Source of the DNA: Morinoia aosen
Taxonomy: Eukaryota > Arthropoda > Malacostraca > Amphipoda > Talitridae
Reading direction: 5' to 3'
DNA length: 64,000 nt
NCBI GenBank assembly: GCA_030386875.1
Contig: CM059570.1
Span: forward strand, 29,751,422 to 29,815,421
Positions 10,995 to 23,175 of the stretch are shown here, piece by piece (the stretch's first letter is position 1; every line of letters begins with the position of its first letter). Below the pieces are notes generated by a model that was not told where the DNA came from, ran no database searches, and was given only the letters and a program-made list of their open reading frames with translations. Both the position numbers and the translations under genes were made by a program.

Positions 10995-11119
10995 CCTCCA
11001 TCAACTCACGACCTGGTGTCCAACTTACGACGCCGGCACCTGTTGCTGAGGCTGCGAAATGTCGTCCATTTTCACCGCAGTCGAAATGGAAGAAAGCAAA
11101 GCGCTTCCGATTTGTCTAG

Positions 11120-11316
11120 GCCTTCATGCACATACATGTGCATGTAGTGCACATGCACGCACATACATGTGCATGTAGTGCACATGCACGCACATGCACG
11201 CACAGCACGCACACACGCGCACGCACGCACGCACGCGCACGCACACACGCGCACGGACACACGCGCACGCACACACGCGCACACGCACGCGCACATGCGC
11301 ACGCGCACGCGCACAT

Positions 11317-11372
<56 letters not shown>

Positions 11373-11582
11373 ACACGCGCACACGCAAATGCACGTACAC
11401 GCACACGCACACGTACACGCACACGTACACGCACACGCACACGCACACGCACGCACGCACACGCACACGTGCACATACACGCACACTCACACGTGCACGT
11501 ACACGCACACGCACACGTGCTCGTGCACGTACACGCACACGCACACGCACACGCACACGCGCACGCACACGCACGCACACTT
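11120..11582. repeat. CA/CG alternating purine-pyrimidine tract
   Basis: Two copies of a palindrome-rich unit (ACATACATGTGCATGTAGTG) lead into more than 350 bp of CACACG, GCGCAC and GTACAC dinucleotide repeats. Strict purine-pyrimidine alternation with many CG steps is the classic Z-DNA-forming type. The six-frame open reading frames here are meaningless repeats of Thr/His or Val/Arg/Cys. Confidence 0.95.
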
Positions 11583-12113
11583 TGTGTCTGTCGAGTAAAT
11601 TTGCCAAAAGCTGTTAAGAAAATTGCCAGTTCAGAGAGAGCTGGAATTTAGTGAGCTTGAGAGCACATCGCTGAGCCGCAAGCAGGTAAAAGATCGCCTA
11701 TTTGTTACATTTCCCTTTATTTTACGATTATTATTATTATATCCTTCGTTTCGTTATTATTCCATTTTTTACAATCATTTATTTCTTTGTTTGGAAAATA
11801 AGGGAGATTATTGGTTCATGTTGTTGCAGTCATTATGTGCGTAAAATTTTTGTATGTCGGTGATGGGTAATGTGGGATGGTCCTTGTCCGGGCGCCGCCC
11901 TTTTCATGATGTCCCTTTCGTAGGGTACCTGAAGGTGGTCAGTTGATCGATAAAAGGCCGTATTTCTGAGGCTGGTTATTCCGGGGGAATCTTCCTGGTA
12001 TTTCAGGAATAGGAGAGAAAGTCAGGTTTGCTGACTGGTATTTATTAAGTCGAGGTTCGTCAACAGTTTTCCTGTTGCTGCGATACTTCTAAAATAGTTG
12101 AGAATTTCAGATG
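11583..12113. other. No gene established
   Basis: A short stretch at about 11623-11684 reads QRELEFSELESTSLSRKQ and ends at CAG/GTAAAA, which resembles an exon with a donor. It is too short to support a call. The rest is AT-rich. Confidence 0.4.
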
Positions 12114-12352
12114 GCCTGGAATCCTTCGTAACAACGCCTGGAATCCTTCGTAACAAAGCCTGGAATCCTTCGTAACAAAGCCTGGAATCCTTCGTAACAA
12201 TGCCTGGAATCCTTCGTAACAACGCCTGGAATCCTTCGTAACAATGCCTGGAATCCTTCGTAACAATGCCTGGAATCCTTCGTAACAACGCCTGGAATCC
12301 TTCGTAACAATGCCTGGAACCTTCGTAACAACGCCTGGAATCCTTCGTAACA
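12114..12352. repeat. 22-bp tandem array, about 11 copies
   Basis: The unit CCTGGAATCCTTCGTAACAA plus TG, CG or AG repeats head to tail. The variable dinucleotide is the only frequent change. One unit lacks two bases near 12316. Confidence 0.96.
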
Positions 12353-12764
12353 CCTTTTGTTATGGTGAAGGCAACGTAAAATAATTGATTATCTAATCAT
12401 ATCGCTTGAAGCTAAATCTTCAAATTTTCATCAACAAAAACTCGCAACTGACGATATTTTTAGAAAATGTTGCAGCCCAGCGCAATGTACAACAATTTTT
12501 AGACACTGTTGTCTTCCGAAAAAAAATAACAGATAAAATAAACAATTGATCAAAAATAAGGTAAAAAATAAATTGAAAAAGCAAATGAATACCCGAGGAT
12601 GCAGGCACCTTCAGAGAGAAGTTCCCTGTCCGTAAACGAGCTCACAATTGAGTTCCTGATCTGGGGAGAAAAGGCGGTCCAAAGTTACCCTAGTTGTGAC
12701 CGTCGCTTTGTTTTTGTTCCTAGTTATCTGACTCGGGAGTTCTTTTCTTCCTCAACTCGTGGGT
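12353..12764. other. No gene recognised
   Basis: Unique sequence between two arrays. There is AT-rich sequence to about 12600, then a more GC-balanced 160 bp that leads into the next array without a recognisable product. Confidence 0.55.
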
Positions 12765-13428
12765 TACTCCCCTGTCCGCCGACACTTCCCCTGTCCGCCG
12801 GCACCTCCCCTGTCCGCCGGCGCCTCCCCTGTCCGCCGGCACCTTCCCTGTCCGCCGGCACCTCCCCTGTCCGCCGGCACCTTCCCTGTCCGCCGGCACC
12901 TCCCCTGTCCGCCGGCACCTCCCCTGTCCGCCAGCACCTCCCCTGTCCGCCGGCACCTTCCCTGTCCGCCGGCACCTTCTCTGTCCGCTGGCACCTTCCC
13001 TGTCCGCCGGCACCTTCCCTGTCCGCCGGCACCTCCCCTGTCTGCCGGCACCTCCCCTGTCTGCCGGCACCTCCCCTGTCCGCCGGCACCTCCCCTGTCC
13101 GCCGGCACCTTCCCTGTCCGCCGGCACCTTCTCTGTCCGCCGGCACCTTCCCTGTCCGCCGGCACCTTCCCTGTCCGCCGGCACCTTCCCTGTCCGCCGG
13201 CACCTTCTCTGTCCGCCGGCACCTTCCCTGTCCGCCGGCACCTTCCCTGTCCGCCGGCACCTTCCCTGTCCGCCGGCACCTCCCCTGTCTGCCGGCACCT
13301 CCCCTGTCTGCCGGCACCTTCCCTGTCTGCCGGCACCTTCCCTGTCTGCCGGCACCTTCCCTGTCTGCCGGCACCTTCCCTGTCTGCCGACACCTTCCCT
13401 GTCTGCCGGCACCTCCCCCGTCCGCCGC
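12765..13428. repeat. 19-bp C-rich tandem array, about 35 copies
   Basis: The unit CTGTCCGCCGGCACCTCCC (or TTCCC) repeats. The T variant CTGTCTGCCGG clusters at the right end and in one block near 13040, which shows local homogenisation. The period is not a multiple of 3, so several frames on both strands (about 210-290 codons) stay open without being genes. Confidence 0.97.
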
Positions 13429-13529
13429 AAGGCTCACATCGGTAGGCGCGGGAGGCCTAGGGTTTAGATCCTCAATCTGACCGTAAATTTCAGGCGCTTT
13501 GCGGCCTCTGCCAGCGCTTACTGGGCCGT

Positions 13530-14535
13530 GTGTGTACTGGCCAGTATACTGGCTGTTTTGCCGGCCGCTTCAGTGCCAGTTTGCTGGCGAGTTTTGTGGA
13601 CTGTTTATTGACCAGTTTATTTGGGAGTTGGATAAATTGGTTTAGTAACCTGCCCAATTTATTGGTTAGTTTAGTGGCCAATTAATTGGTAGTCTGGATA
13701 ATTGTTGGCCAGTTCACTGGATGGCTTTAAACTAAGTTCATTCGCTATTTTAACGGTCACTTTACAATGTACTTAATTGATTTGTTCACCGGCCAGTTTA
13801 TTTTCTCTTTTATTCTCCAGTTTACTGGGCAGTTTGTTGTCCAGTTTACTGGGCAGTTTGTTGTCCAGTTTACTGGGCAGTTTGTTGTCCAGTTTTCTGG
13901 GCAGTTTGTTGTCCAGTTTACTGGGCAATTTGTTGTCCAGTTTACTGGGCAGTTTGTTGTCCAGTTTACTGAGCAGTTTGTTGTCCAGTTTACTGGGCAG
14001 TTTGTTGTCCAGTTTACTTTGCAGTTTGTTGTCCAGTTTACTGGGCAGCTTGTTGTCCAGTTTACTGGGCAGCTTGTTGTCCAGTGTACTGGGCAGTTTG
14101 GTGTCCAGTGTACTGGGCAGTTTGGTGTCCAGTTTACTGGGCAGTTTGGTGTCCAGTTTACTGGGCAGTTTGGTGTCCAGTTTACTGGGCAGTTTGTTGT
14201 CCAGTTTACTGGGCAGTTTGTTGTCCAGTTTACTGGGCAGTTTGTTGTCCAGTTAACTGGGCAGTTTGTTGTCCAGTTTACTGGGCAGTTTGTTGTCCAG
14301 TTTACTGGGCAGTTTGTTGTCCAGTTTACTGGGCAGTTTGTTGTCCAGTTTACTGGGCAGTTTGTTGTCCAGTTTACTGGGCAGTTTGTTGTCCAGTTTA
14401 CTGGGCAGTTTGTTGTCCAGTTTACTGGGCAGTTTGTTGTCCAGTTTACTGGGCAGTTTGTTGTCCAGTTTACTGGGCAGTTTGTTGTCCAGTTTACTGG
14501 GCAGTTTGTTGTCCAGTTTTCTGGGCGGTGTGGTT
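13530..14535. repeat. 24-bp tandem array, about 30 clean copies with a decayed left flank
   Basis: CAGTTTACTGGGCAGTTTGT followed by TGTC repeats from about 13814. The left flank (13530-13800) holds diverged CCAGTTTACTGGC-like words, so the array is older on that side. The period is a multiple of 3, giving 8-residue peptide repeats (GQFVVQFT on +, NWTTNCPV on -) in every open frame. I see no evidence of expression. Confidence 0.96.
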
Positions 14536-14844
14536 GTGGCGAGTGGCGATGTAATGTTTGCATTATCAAATAATTAATGGATTTTAAGTAAGGATTTTTA
14601 TATTGCATAACTTTCGCTCATGACGAGTGTTCCAGTCTCGATAAAATTGGGTTATTTTGCCTCGTTAACATATTTCTTTCGTGTAATAAATTCTTAAAAA
14701 TGAAAAACGTTTTGAAACTAAATTTATCAAACAAATGATGCGCTTTGTTGTATCATTCGAGTCCTCTATTTTCTGGTACGAGAACTTTCGAATGAATTTC
14801 TTCCAATATTGACAAGTTATACCCTGAGTGTAGCAATAACTATG

Positions 14845-15100
14845 TTCCCAAGGGGAATATGTAAGGTCGCGACTCACAGGTTTGTAGGTCTTCCTTTTGT
14901 TGATTTTTTTTTCTTTGTTCGAACCATCTTTTTTTCGGTTCATTGCTATCCTGTTTATCAGCACCTACTACTTTCTTCTTTCATCTTGTTTCAAATACTT
15001 ATTTTCCAACTACCGGTTTCTATGCACTTCGTGCGTAGATTCCTCGTTTCCTAAAGTCATTACTAAACGGTGCCGTCCTCCTTCCTTTTTTTTTTTTTTG
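14845..15100 (+). repeat. Dispersed repeat X, copy a (short form)
   Basis: It carries the family's ordered words: GGGGAATATGTAAGG, TAGGTCTTCCTTTTGTTG, TTTTTCGGTTCATTGCTATC, CAGCACCTACTACTTTCTTC, CACTTCGTGCGTAGATTCC and CTAAACGGTGCC. It lacks the extra GGGAACACA segment found in the long form. The class of this repeat is unknown. Confidence 0.85.
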
Positions 15101-15324
15101 AATGCTTTTATTGGTTTCCTTTATTCAAGTTTCCTGTTCACACGGTGGCAGTAGCGACGAATGAGAGCGATTTAATGAGGAAAGGAAATTTTGAACAGCA
15201 ATTCCATTTATTAATTCATCATCCGATACAAATTTGTTGCATTTTAAAAACTACTTACGTTCGTATTCGTTAGCCAATGTTTTTGTAGGACTTTTCACTT
15301 TCGGTGCGCAGTAACTATGTGCTG

Positions 15325-15752
15325 TGGTGATTGTGATTGCTCCTGAGTGAAATTGTGATTGTGATTGCGCCTGAATGTGATTGTGAGCGATTGTGGTTGA
15401 ACTGGAATGTGATTGTGAGAGATTGTGATTGAACTTGAATGTGGTTGTGAGCGATTGTGATTGAACTGGAATGTGATTGTGAGCGACTATGATTGAACTG
15501 GAATGTGATTGTGAGCGACTATGATTGAACTGGAATGTGATTGTGAGAGATTGTGATTGAACTTGAATGTGATTGTGAGCGATTGTGATTGAACTGGAAT
15601 GTGATTGTGAGCGACTATGATTGAACTGGAATGTGATTGTGAGCGATTGTGATTGAACTTGAATGTGATTGTGAGCGATTGTGATTGAACTTGAATGTGA
15701 TTGTGAGCGATTGTGATTGAACTTGAATGTGATTGTGAGCGATTGTGAGGAT
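15325..15752. repeat. 32-bp tandem array, about 13 copies
   Basis: Units built from GATTGTGATTGAACTTGAAT and GTGATTGTGAGC repeat. Variants with AACTGGAAT and GACTATGATTG alternate. The sub-word GTGATTG recurs inside each unit, pointing to an origin from a shorter repeat. Confidence 0.95.
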
Positions 15753-16093
15753 GGTTGTCGAACGCTAGCGCCAACTTCGAATAAGTCGCAGGTTTTCACT
15801 ATATAAACAATGTTTTCTTTCATTAACCTAAAATTATGCAGGTTGTGTGCCCGACAATGCGTGATCCTGTATATAACGCAGGACATATGAACTTTTGATT
15901 TTGTAACACCTTTGCTTGAATGAATTTTGTTATTTTGTGGCCTCTCAACTGGTGCCAAAGCCGAAAGTTATTTATTTGAAAATCACCCATTCAAATAAGT
16001 CTAAAGATGAGCTGTGTTGGCTCTACATCTGGAATTATCGGGATTTTACTGCTCATACTTCATACATTTTACTGCTGAATTTATTGCTGATGA
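15753..16093. other. No gene recognised
   Basis: AT-rich spacer between an array and the next family X copy. Confidence 0.5.
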
Positions 16094-16425
16094 ATCCCTC
16101 AGGGAGATACAACTATTGTATCAATGGGAATTAGCGCTCTCAGGGGGAAAATGTGAGGTTCCGTGACTTAAGGCCTCTTTGTTGAAATAGAATAAGTTTT
16201 TTGTTTTGTTACCGATTATCTTTTTTCGGTTCACTGCTGTCCTGTTTTTTAGCACCTACTACTTTCTTCTCCAACTTTTATCTTGTTTCATGAACTTCTT
16301 TCTTAGCTGTCGGTTTTTATACATCTTGTGCGTAGATTCCGCGCTCCCTTAACTCAAAATTAAATGGTACCTTCCTCCTTCCTCTCTTTGAACATCTATG
16401 TTGTGGCAAAGGGTGAACTTTCTTA
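16094..16425 (+). repeat. Dispersed repeat X, copy b (short form, with left part)
   Basis: It starts with CCCTCAGGGAGATACAACTA and TTGTATC (a GATACAA/TTGTATC hairpin), then GCGCTCTCAGGGGGAAAATG, and continues through the shared core CGGTTCACTGCTGTCCTG and CAGCACCTACTACTTTC to TTGTGCGTAGATTCCGCG. It is one of the more complete copies. Confidence 0.88.
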
Positions 16426-17447
16426 TAATCAATCGATCGATCATCTGTGTTTACTTTACATGTTGAATTATGCAGTGATTTTTATTGCTGATGATAAATC
16501 ATGAAGCTCGTGACTCCTCGATGTACCTTCCAACTGCACTACACTTTTAACATAGTAACAAAGATATTTAAAAATTAATCTTTGAATTACGTTAAGTAGT
16601 TAATTCAATATTGAGAAATCTTTAAATCGTACAACACAATTTAAATCCAACTTTTATCTCTCGTGGACTCATGGAACAAAATCTTTTTAATCCAAGCATG
16701 AGGTATTTTCAACGAAAAATTCTAACTTCTAACGATGCTTTGATGACCATTATCTGTTCCATCACTGCAAAAACTGTTTTTTCAGCGGCTTTGAATGTGA
16801 ATGAAAATTAAACACTCAATGAACAAGAAGCTGCGCATGTGCGAACATTAAAGCAAGTTTGAACATCAAAAGACTGGCAGAATAAAAATTCAGCACAATG
16901 AAGAATAATACGAGCTTTGAAACCAGAGGTACGGGGTTCAAATATGATGACTAGGATTCTTTTCATTTCAGCTACCTTGAAAAGGCTGAATTAGAACGGT
17001 TTTGATTATATTAAATAAGGTTAAATCAAGTTGAATTGGGTTTAACTTAAAGCACATTAGATAGATTTAGATTAAATTAGACGAAGTTTTAGTAAATTAT
17101 ATAAAACTTGAGTAATTAGGGGGAATGATTTATTTTTGATGAAGTAGATTAGATTTGAGTAAATTAAATTGACTTAGATAAGATTGAGGTTTGCTAAATA
17201 GATTAGATCGTTCCTGATGACCTAAGTAATGATTTGAGTTGAACCTGTAATGTTTTATGATGTTTTAATTTTAATTAGTGTTAATATTTGCGACATTCTT
17301 TTACATATCAAGCCTAATAAGTTAGTATTTGCCTGTGATACTTTATACATTTTAAGCACGAAAAGTATATGATTATCTTTGAATTTTTATAAAAATTCAA
17401 ATCCACCATGATCGATTGTGTCTGTTTTCTTACTGATATTTATTAAA
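16426..17447. other. No gene; weakly repetitive AT-rich DNA
   Basis: At about 16980-17200 degenerate words such as AAATTAGATTAGATTTGAG recur without a fixed period. Nothing else was recognised. Confidence 0.5.
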
Positions 17448-17775
17448 TTTCAAAGCCACTTGCTTGGGTTATGTCCATAATATTTTCGTAAAGATACTTA
17501 ATGATATTTCAAACCACTTAGTTCGGTCGTGTCTATAATATTATATTAATTGACATCTCAAACAAGTTAGTCGGGTTGTGTCGGTAAGTTTTTCCAAATG
17601 ATATGAAATAACATTTTCAACCCAGCTAGTCGGGTGGTGTCTATCACAATTTCCTGTTGTTATAAATTATTTCAAAGTCTATGAGTCGGGTTGTGTTTGT
17701 GATATGCAATAACATTCGCATTGTGATGTGCAATAACATTTTAAGCCCAGTTAATCGGGTTGCGTATGTGATATT
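17448..17775. repeat. Old, diverged tandem repeat, about 50-65 bp, six copies
   Basis: Each unit contains TTTCAA(A)..(A)GTCGGGTTGTGTC followed by an AT-rich part. The units differ at many sites and in length, unlike the clean arrays nearby. Confidence 0.75.
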
Positions 17776-17784
17776 TTCCTAGCC

Positions 17785-18070
17785 AGCGTACACGACCCGC
17801 CAAAGACGACGGGATGCGACATTTTCCTTGAAAACATTTTCCTTATGTGGATGCCCAACAAATATATCCATCCTAACAGCACCCGCCATCAAAATATTCT
17901 TGTACTTGTGCACTGGTGAAACTCGTATCACAGATACGGTCATTGAGCGTCCGTGTGAGCGTCACAGACACACGGAAGAAGCGGACGCTAAACACATAAA
18001 TAAACACACCAGGGGTATTATTAAGTAAGAAGATTCCGACTTTGCAACACCGAAACGACCGACGCCCAAA
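17785..18070 (+). repeat. Dispersed repeat Y, most complete copy
   Basis: GCGTACACGACCCGCCAAAG, CGACGGGATGCGAC, ATATATCCATCCTAACAGCA, CCCGCCATCAAAATATTC, and GTGCACTGGTGAAACTCG with the CGTATC/GATACG hairpin follow each other as in the other copies. It ends with CACATAAATAAACACACC, which matches 1910-1935. Confidence 0.78.
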
Positions 18071-18524
18071 CGCGCACTTGATCACCCCATTTTCTAATTT
18101 CCATTGTCCAATACGAGGTCAGTTGAACTTCACGTTGCACAAAGTACCCCATATCAGGTCGCTGAAGAACTTGAAACAACCCTTGTTAATGAGAATTAGT
18201 CCTCAAAGATAACATGAAACAATCCCTGCTAGTACGCAAACATAACATGATCTTTAGACCAGAATGAAAAGCTTTTTTCGTGAGCAATTTCAAAGCGACG
18301 GAGGACGGGATATATGTTTACTTTTTTTACAATTTCAAAGCGACGGTCAATTACGTCCGTTGAGGCCCCTGCTGCTCATCCAATGGAGACCGTGCGTAAT
18401 TAATGGGTTAATTAATTACGAAATTAATTAATCAGGTGCACCTGATACCTCTGTGTCTGAAATGTAATGAGTTTTAATGCTGAATTCAAAAGACCTGTTT
18501 AGGAAACACGGCTTGGATGCGTAA
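18071..18524. other. No gene recognised
   Basis: Unique sequence. TCAAAGCGACGG occurs twice about 50 bp apart. TTAATTAATTACGAAATTAATTAAT near 18410 is a short palindromic AT stretch. Confidence 0.5.
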
Positions 18525-21500
18525 TGCGATGGTTTGAATTACGCGTTGGATAATATTGTAAGAATTACGTGTTTGACAATATTATGAGAATTACGGGTTG
18601 GACAATATTATGAGAATTACGGGTTGGATAATATTGTAAGAATTACGCGTTTGACAATATTATGAGAATTACGCGTTTGACAATATTATGAGAATTACGC
18701 GTTGGATAATATTGTAAGAATTACGCGTTTGACAATATTATGAGAATTACGCGTTTGATAATATTGTAAGAATTACGTGTTTGACAATATTATGAGAATT
18801 ACGCGTTGGATAATATTGTAAGAATTACGCGTTTGACAATATTATGAGAATTGCGCGTTGGATAATATTGTAGGAATTATGCGTTTGACAATATTATGAG
18901 AATTACGTGTTTGACAATATTATGAGAATTACGCGTTGGATAATATTGTAAGAATTACGCGTTTGACAATATTATGAGAATTACGCGTTTGATAATATTG
19001 TATGAATTATGCGTTTGACAATATTATGAGAATTACGCGTTGGATAATATTGTACGAATTACGTGTTTGACAATATTATGAGAATTACGCGTTTGACAAT
19101 ATTATGAGAATTACACGTTGGATAATATTGTAAGAATTATGCGTTTGACAATATTATGAGAATTACGCGTTTGACAATATTATGAGAATTACGCGTTGGA
19201 TAATATTGTAAGAATTATGCGTTTGACAATATTATGAGAATTACGCGTTTGACAATATTATGAGAATTACGCGTTTGACAATATTATGAGAATTACGCGT
19301 TTGACAATATTATGAGAATTACACGTTGGATAATATTGTAAGATTTACGCGTTTGACAATATTATGAGAATTACGCGTTTGACAATATTATGAGAATTAC
19401 GCGTTGGATAATATTGTAAGAATTACGTGTTTGACAATATTATGAGAATTACGCGTTTGACAATATTATGAGAATTACACGTTGGATAATATTGTAAGAA
19501 TTATGCGTTTGACAATATTATGAGAATTACGCGGTTGACAATATTATGAGAATTACGCGTTGGATAATATTGTAACAATTATGCGTTTGACAATATTATG
19601 AGAATTACGCGTTTGACAATAGTATGAGAATTACGCATTGGATAATATTGTAAGAATTACGTGTTTGACAATATTATAAGAATTACGTGTTTGACAATAT
19701 GAGAATTACGCGTTGGATAATATTGTGAGAATTACGTGTTTGACAATATTATGAGAATTACGTGTTTGACAATATTATGAGAATTACGCGTTGGATAATA
19801 TTGTAAGAATTATGCGTTTGACAATGTTATGAGAATTACGCGTTTGACAATATTATGAGAATTACGCGTTTGACAATATTATGAGAACTACGCGTTTGAC
19901 AATATTATGAGAATTACACGTTGGATAATATTGTAAGATTTACGCGTTTGACAATATTATGAGAATTTAGCGTTTGACAATATCATGAGAATTACGCGTT
20001 GGATAATATTGTAAGAATTACGTGTTTGACAATATTATGAGAATTACGCGTTTGACAATATTATGAGAATTACACGTTGGATAATATTGTAAGAATTATG
20101 CGTTTGACAATATTATGAGAATTACGCGTTTGACAATATTATGAGAATTACGCGTTGGATAATATTGTAACAATTATGCGTTTGACAATATTATGAGAAT
20201 TATGCGTTTGACAATATTATGAGAATTACGCGTTTGACAATATTATGAGAATTACGCGTTGGATAATATTGTAAGAATTACGTGTTTGACAATATGAGAA
20301 TTACGCGTTGGATAATATTGGAAGAATTACGTGTTTGACAATATTATGAGAATTACGTGTTTGACAATATTATGAGAATTACGCGTTGGATAATATTGTA
20401 AGAATTATGCGTTTGACAATATTATGAGAATTACGCGATTGACAATATTATGTGAATTACGCGTAAAATAATATTGTAAGAATTACGCGTTTGACAATAT
20501 TATGAGAATTACGCGTTTGACAATATTATGAGAATTACTCGTTAAATAATATTGTAAGAATTACGCGTTTGACAATATTATGAGAATTACGCGTTTGACA
20601 ATATTATGAGAATTACTCGTTAAATAATATTGTAAGAATTACGCGTTTGACAATATTATGAGAATTACGCCTCTGACAATATTATGAGAATTACGCGTTG
20701 GATAATATTGTAAGAATTACGCCTCTGACAATATTATGAGAATTACGCGTTGGATAATATTGTGAGAATTACGCGTTTGACAATATTATGAGAATTACGT
20801 GTTGGATAATATTGTAAGAATTATGCGTTTGACAATATTATGAGAATTACGCGTTGGATAATATTGTAATTACGCGTTTGACAATATTATGAGATTTACG
20901 CGTTGGATAATATTGTAAGAATTACGCGTTTGACAATATTATGAGAATTACGCGTTTGACAATATTATGAGAATTACGCGTTGGATAATGTTGTAAGAAT
21001 TATGCGTTTGACAATATTATGAGAATTACGCGTTGGATAATGTTGTAAGAATTATGCGTTTGACAATATTATGAGAATTACGCGTTGGATAATATTGTAA
21101 GAATTATGCGTTTGACAATATTATGAGAATTACGCGTTGGATAATATTGTAAGAATTATGCGTTTGACAATATTATGAGAATTACGCGTTGGATAATATT
21201 GTAAGAATTACGCGTTTGACAATATTATGAGAATTACGTGTTGGATAATATTGTAAGAATTATGCGTTTGACAATATTATGAGAATTACGCGTTGGATAA
21301 TATTGTGAGAATTACGCGTTTGACAATATTATGAGAATTATGTGTTGGATAATATTGTAAGAATTACACGTTTGACAATATTATGAGAATTACGCGTTGG
21401 ATAATATTGTAAGAATTATGCGTTTGACAATATTATGAGAATTACGCGTTTGACAATATTATGAGAATTACGCGTTTGACAATATTATGCGAATTACGCG

Positions 21501-22345
21501 TTGGATAATATTGTAAGAATTACGCGTTTGACAATATTATGAGAATTACGCGTTTGACAAGATTATGAGAATTACGCGTTGGATAATATTGTAAAAATTA
21601 TGCGTTTGACAATATTATGAGAATTACGTGTTTGACAATATTATGAGAATTACGTGTTTGACAATATTATGAGAATTACGCGTTGGATAATATTGTAAGA
21701 ATTACGCGTTTGACAATATTATGAGAATTACGCGTTTGACAATATTATGAGAATTACGCGTTGGATAATATTGTAAGAATTATGCGTTTGACAATTTTAT
21801 GAGAATTACGTGTTTGACAATATTATGAGAATTACGCGTTGGATAATATTGTAAGAATTACGTGTTTGACAATATTATGAGAATTACGCGTTGGATAATA
21901 TTGTAAGAATTATGCGTTTGACAATATTATGAGAATTACGCGTTTGACAATATTATGAGAATTACGCGTTGGATAATATTGTAAGAATTACGCGTTTGAC
22001 AATATTATGAGAATTACGCGTTTGACAATATTATGAGAATTTCGCGTTGGATAATATTGTAAGAATTATGCGTTTGACAATATTATGAGAATTACGCGTT
22101 GGATAATATTGTAAGATTCACGCGTTTGACAATATTATGAGATTTGCGCGTTTGACCATATTATGAGAATTACGCGTTTGACAAGATTATGAGAATTACG
22201 CGTTGGATAATATTGTAAGATTTACGCGTTTGACAATATTATGAGAATTACGCGTTGGATAATATTGTAAGATTTACGCGTTTGACAATATTATGAGAAT
22301 TACGCGTTTGACAAGATTATGAGAATTACGCGTTGGATAATACAG
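18525..22345. repeat. 26-bp AT-rich array, about 146 copies, two unit types with mirrored cores
   Basis: Type A is ACGCGTTTGACAATATTATG plus AGAATT. Type B is ACGCGTTGGATAATATTGTA plus AGAATT. The core of A (ACAATATTAT) is the exact reverse complement of the core of B (ATAATATTGT), and both types carry the palindrome ACGCGT. A and B are mixed in AB and AAB patterns along 3.8 kb. Scattered single changes (ATGCGT, ACGTGT, ACACGT) and rare short units occur. No frame is open for long. It is the largest array in the window. Confidence 0.97.
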
Positions 22346-22373
22346 AATTATACAGAATTATAATTCAGCCTCT

Positions 22374-22722
22374 TGATGACCCTCAGGGAGATACAAATAT
22401 TGTATCTGTTTGGACTAGCGCTTTCAGGGGGGAAATGTGAGGTCCAGAGGTGAGAGGTAATTGGCGTTCTTTTTGTTGAAGTGGAATAGGTTTTTTGTTT
22501 TGCTAAGGACCGTTTATTTTCGCTTCACTGCTATCCTGTTTGTCAGCGCCTATGATTTGCTTTTTCAACCTTTATCTTGTTTCATAAACTTTTTTCTTTA
22601 CGCACTGTTTCTATACGCAGGGAATCTTGTATGGAAATACATTCTGAGCATAGATTCCACATTCATTTAACTGCACACTAGATGGTGCCTTCATCCCTCT
22701 CCTCTTTTCAACACTTGTGGTG
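22374..22722 (+). repeat. Dispersed repeat X, copy c (long form)
   Basis: It begins CCTCAGGGAGATACAAATAT and TGTATC, then GCGCTTTCAGGGGGGAAATG. It has the core TTCACTGCTATCCTG and the long-form insert (CGCAGGGAATCTTGTATGG) before GCATAGATTCC. It starts directly after the 26-bp array. Confidence 0.87.
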
Positions 22723-22735
22723 AAGTTAATTAAGG

Positions 22736-23175
22736 GGGAGAACCCAGGGATTTTTGAGGCCAATTGGTCATTTTCGGTTGAAAAAGAAACCTCAGGCGAT
22801 GGGCTATTGTATCCTAAAATATTATGGGGCTACGGCCGTTAGAAGCCCCCCCCCCCTCCACTTAAAATGGGGTGTAAGGGAACCAGAAATTGTGAATTAT
22901 TGACCCCATAGAAAGAAAAAAACAAAAAGAAAATGAAAAATCTTGCTTCCTCAGTTTGTTAGCAATGTTTCAAGGACTCCAAAACTGTCTTGGGTTTTGT
23001 TGTAGCATGAAAACTCGTGGATTTGTATTTATTTGAAATATCAGATAGAATAACATAAAAAAATATTTCTCATTTTCTAAAACACTTAAGCCAAAATCGA
23101 AAAAATGTCACGAGTAAAATGTTATTTTAAAAAAATTACATATAATGGCTATTTCAGATGAATCAGTCCACACAT
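22736..23175 (+). repeat. Dispersed repeat Z, first copy
   Basis: AAATGAAAAATCTTGCTTCC, TCAGTTTGTTAGCAATGTTT, CAAAACTGTCTTGGGTTTTG and the later AAATCGAAAAAATGTCACGA all have diverged partners in the same order at 24478-24795. Part of it appears inverted near 24330-24420. The class is unknown. Confidence 0.65.

Noticed and set aside
11072..11651. Six overlapping frames of 120-168 codons
   Set aside because: Dinucleotide CA/CG repeats give Thr-His or Val-Arg-Cys strings in every frame.
11623..11844. Possible small + exon ending at CAG/GTAAAA
   Set aside because: About 60 bases with no family signature, a weak acceptor, and a location beside a microsatellite. Not enough support.
14809..15273. 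Overlapping frames of 67-85 codons with Phe/Leu-rich sequence (similar ones at 22461, 25039, 38654)
   Set aside because: They are translations of the pyrimidine-rich core of dispersed repeat X.
18525..22345. TTGACA and TATTAT words resembling bacterial promoters
   Set aside because: The spacing is wrong, they occur in every satellite unit, and the DNA is eukaryotic.
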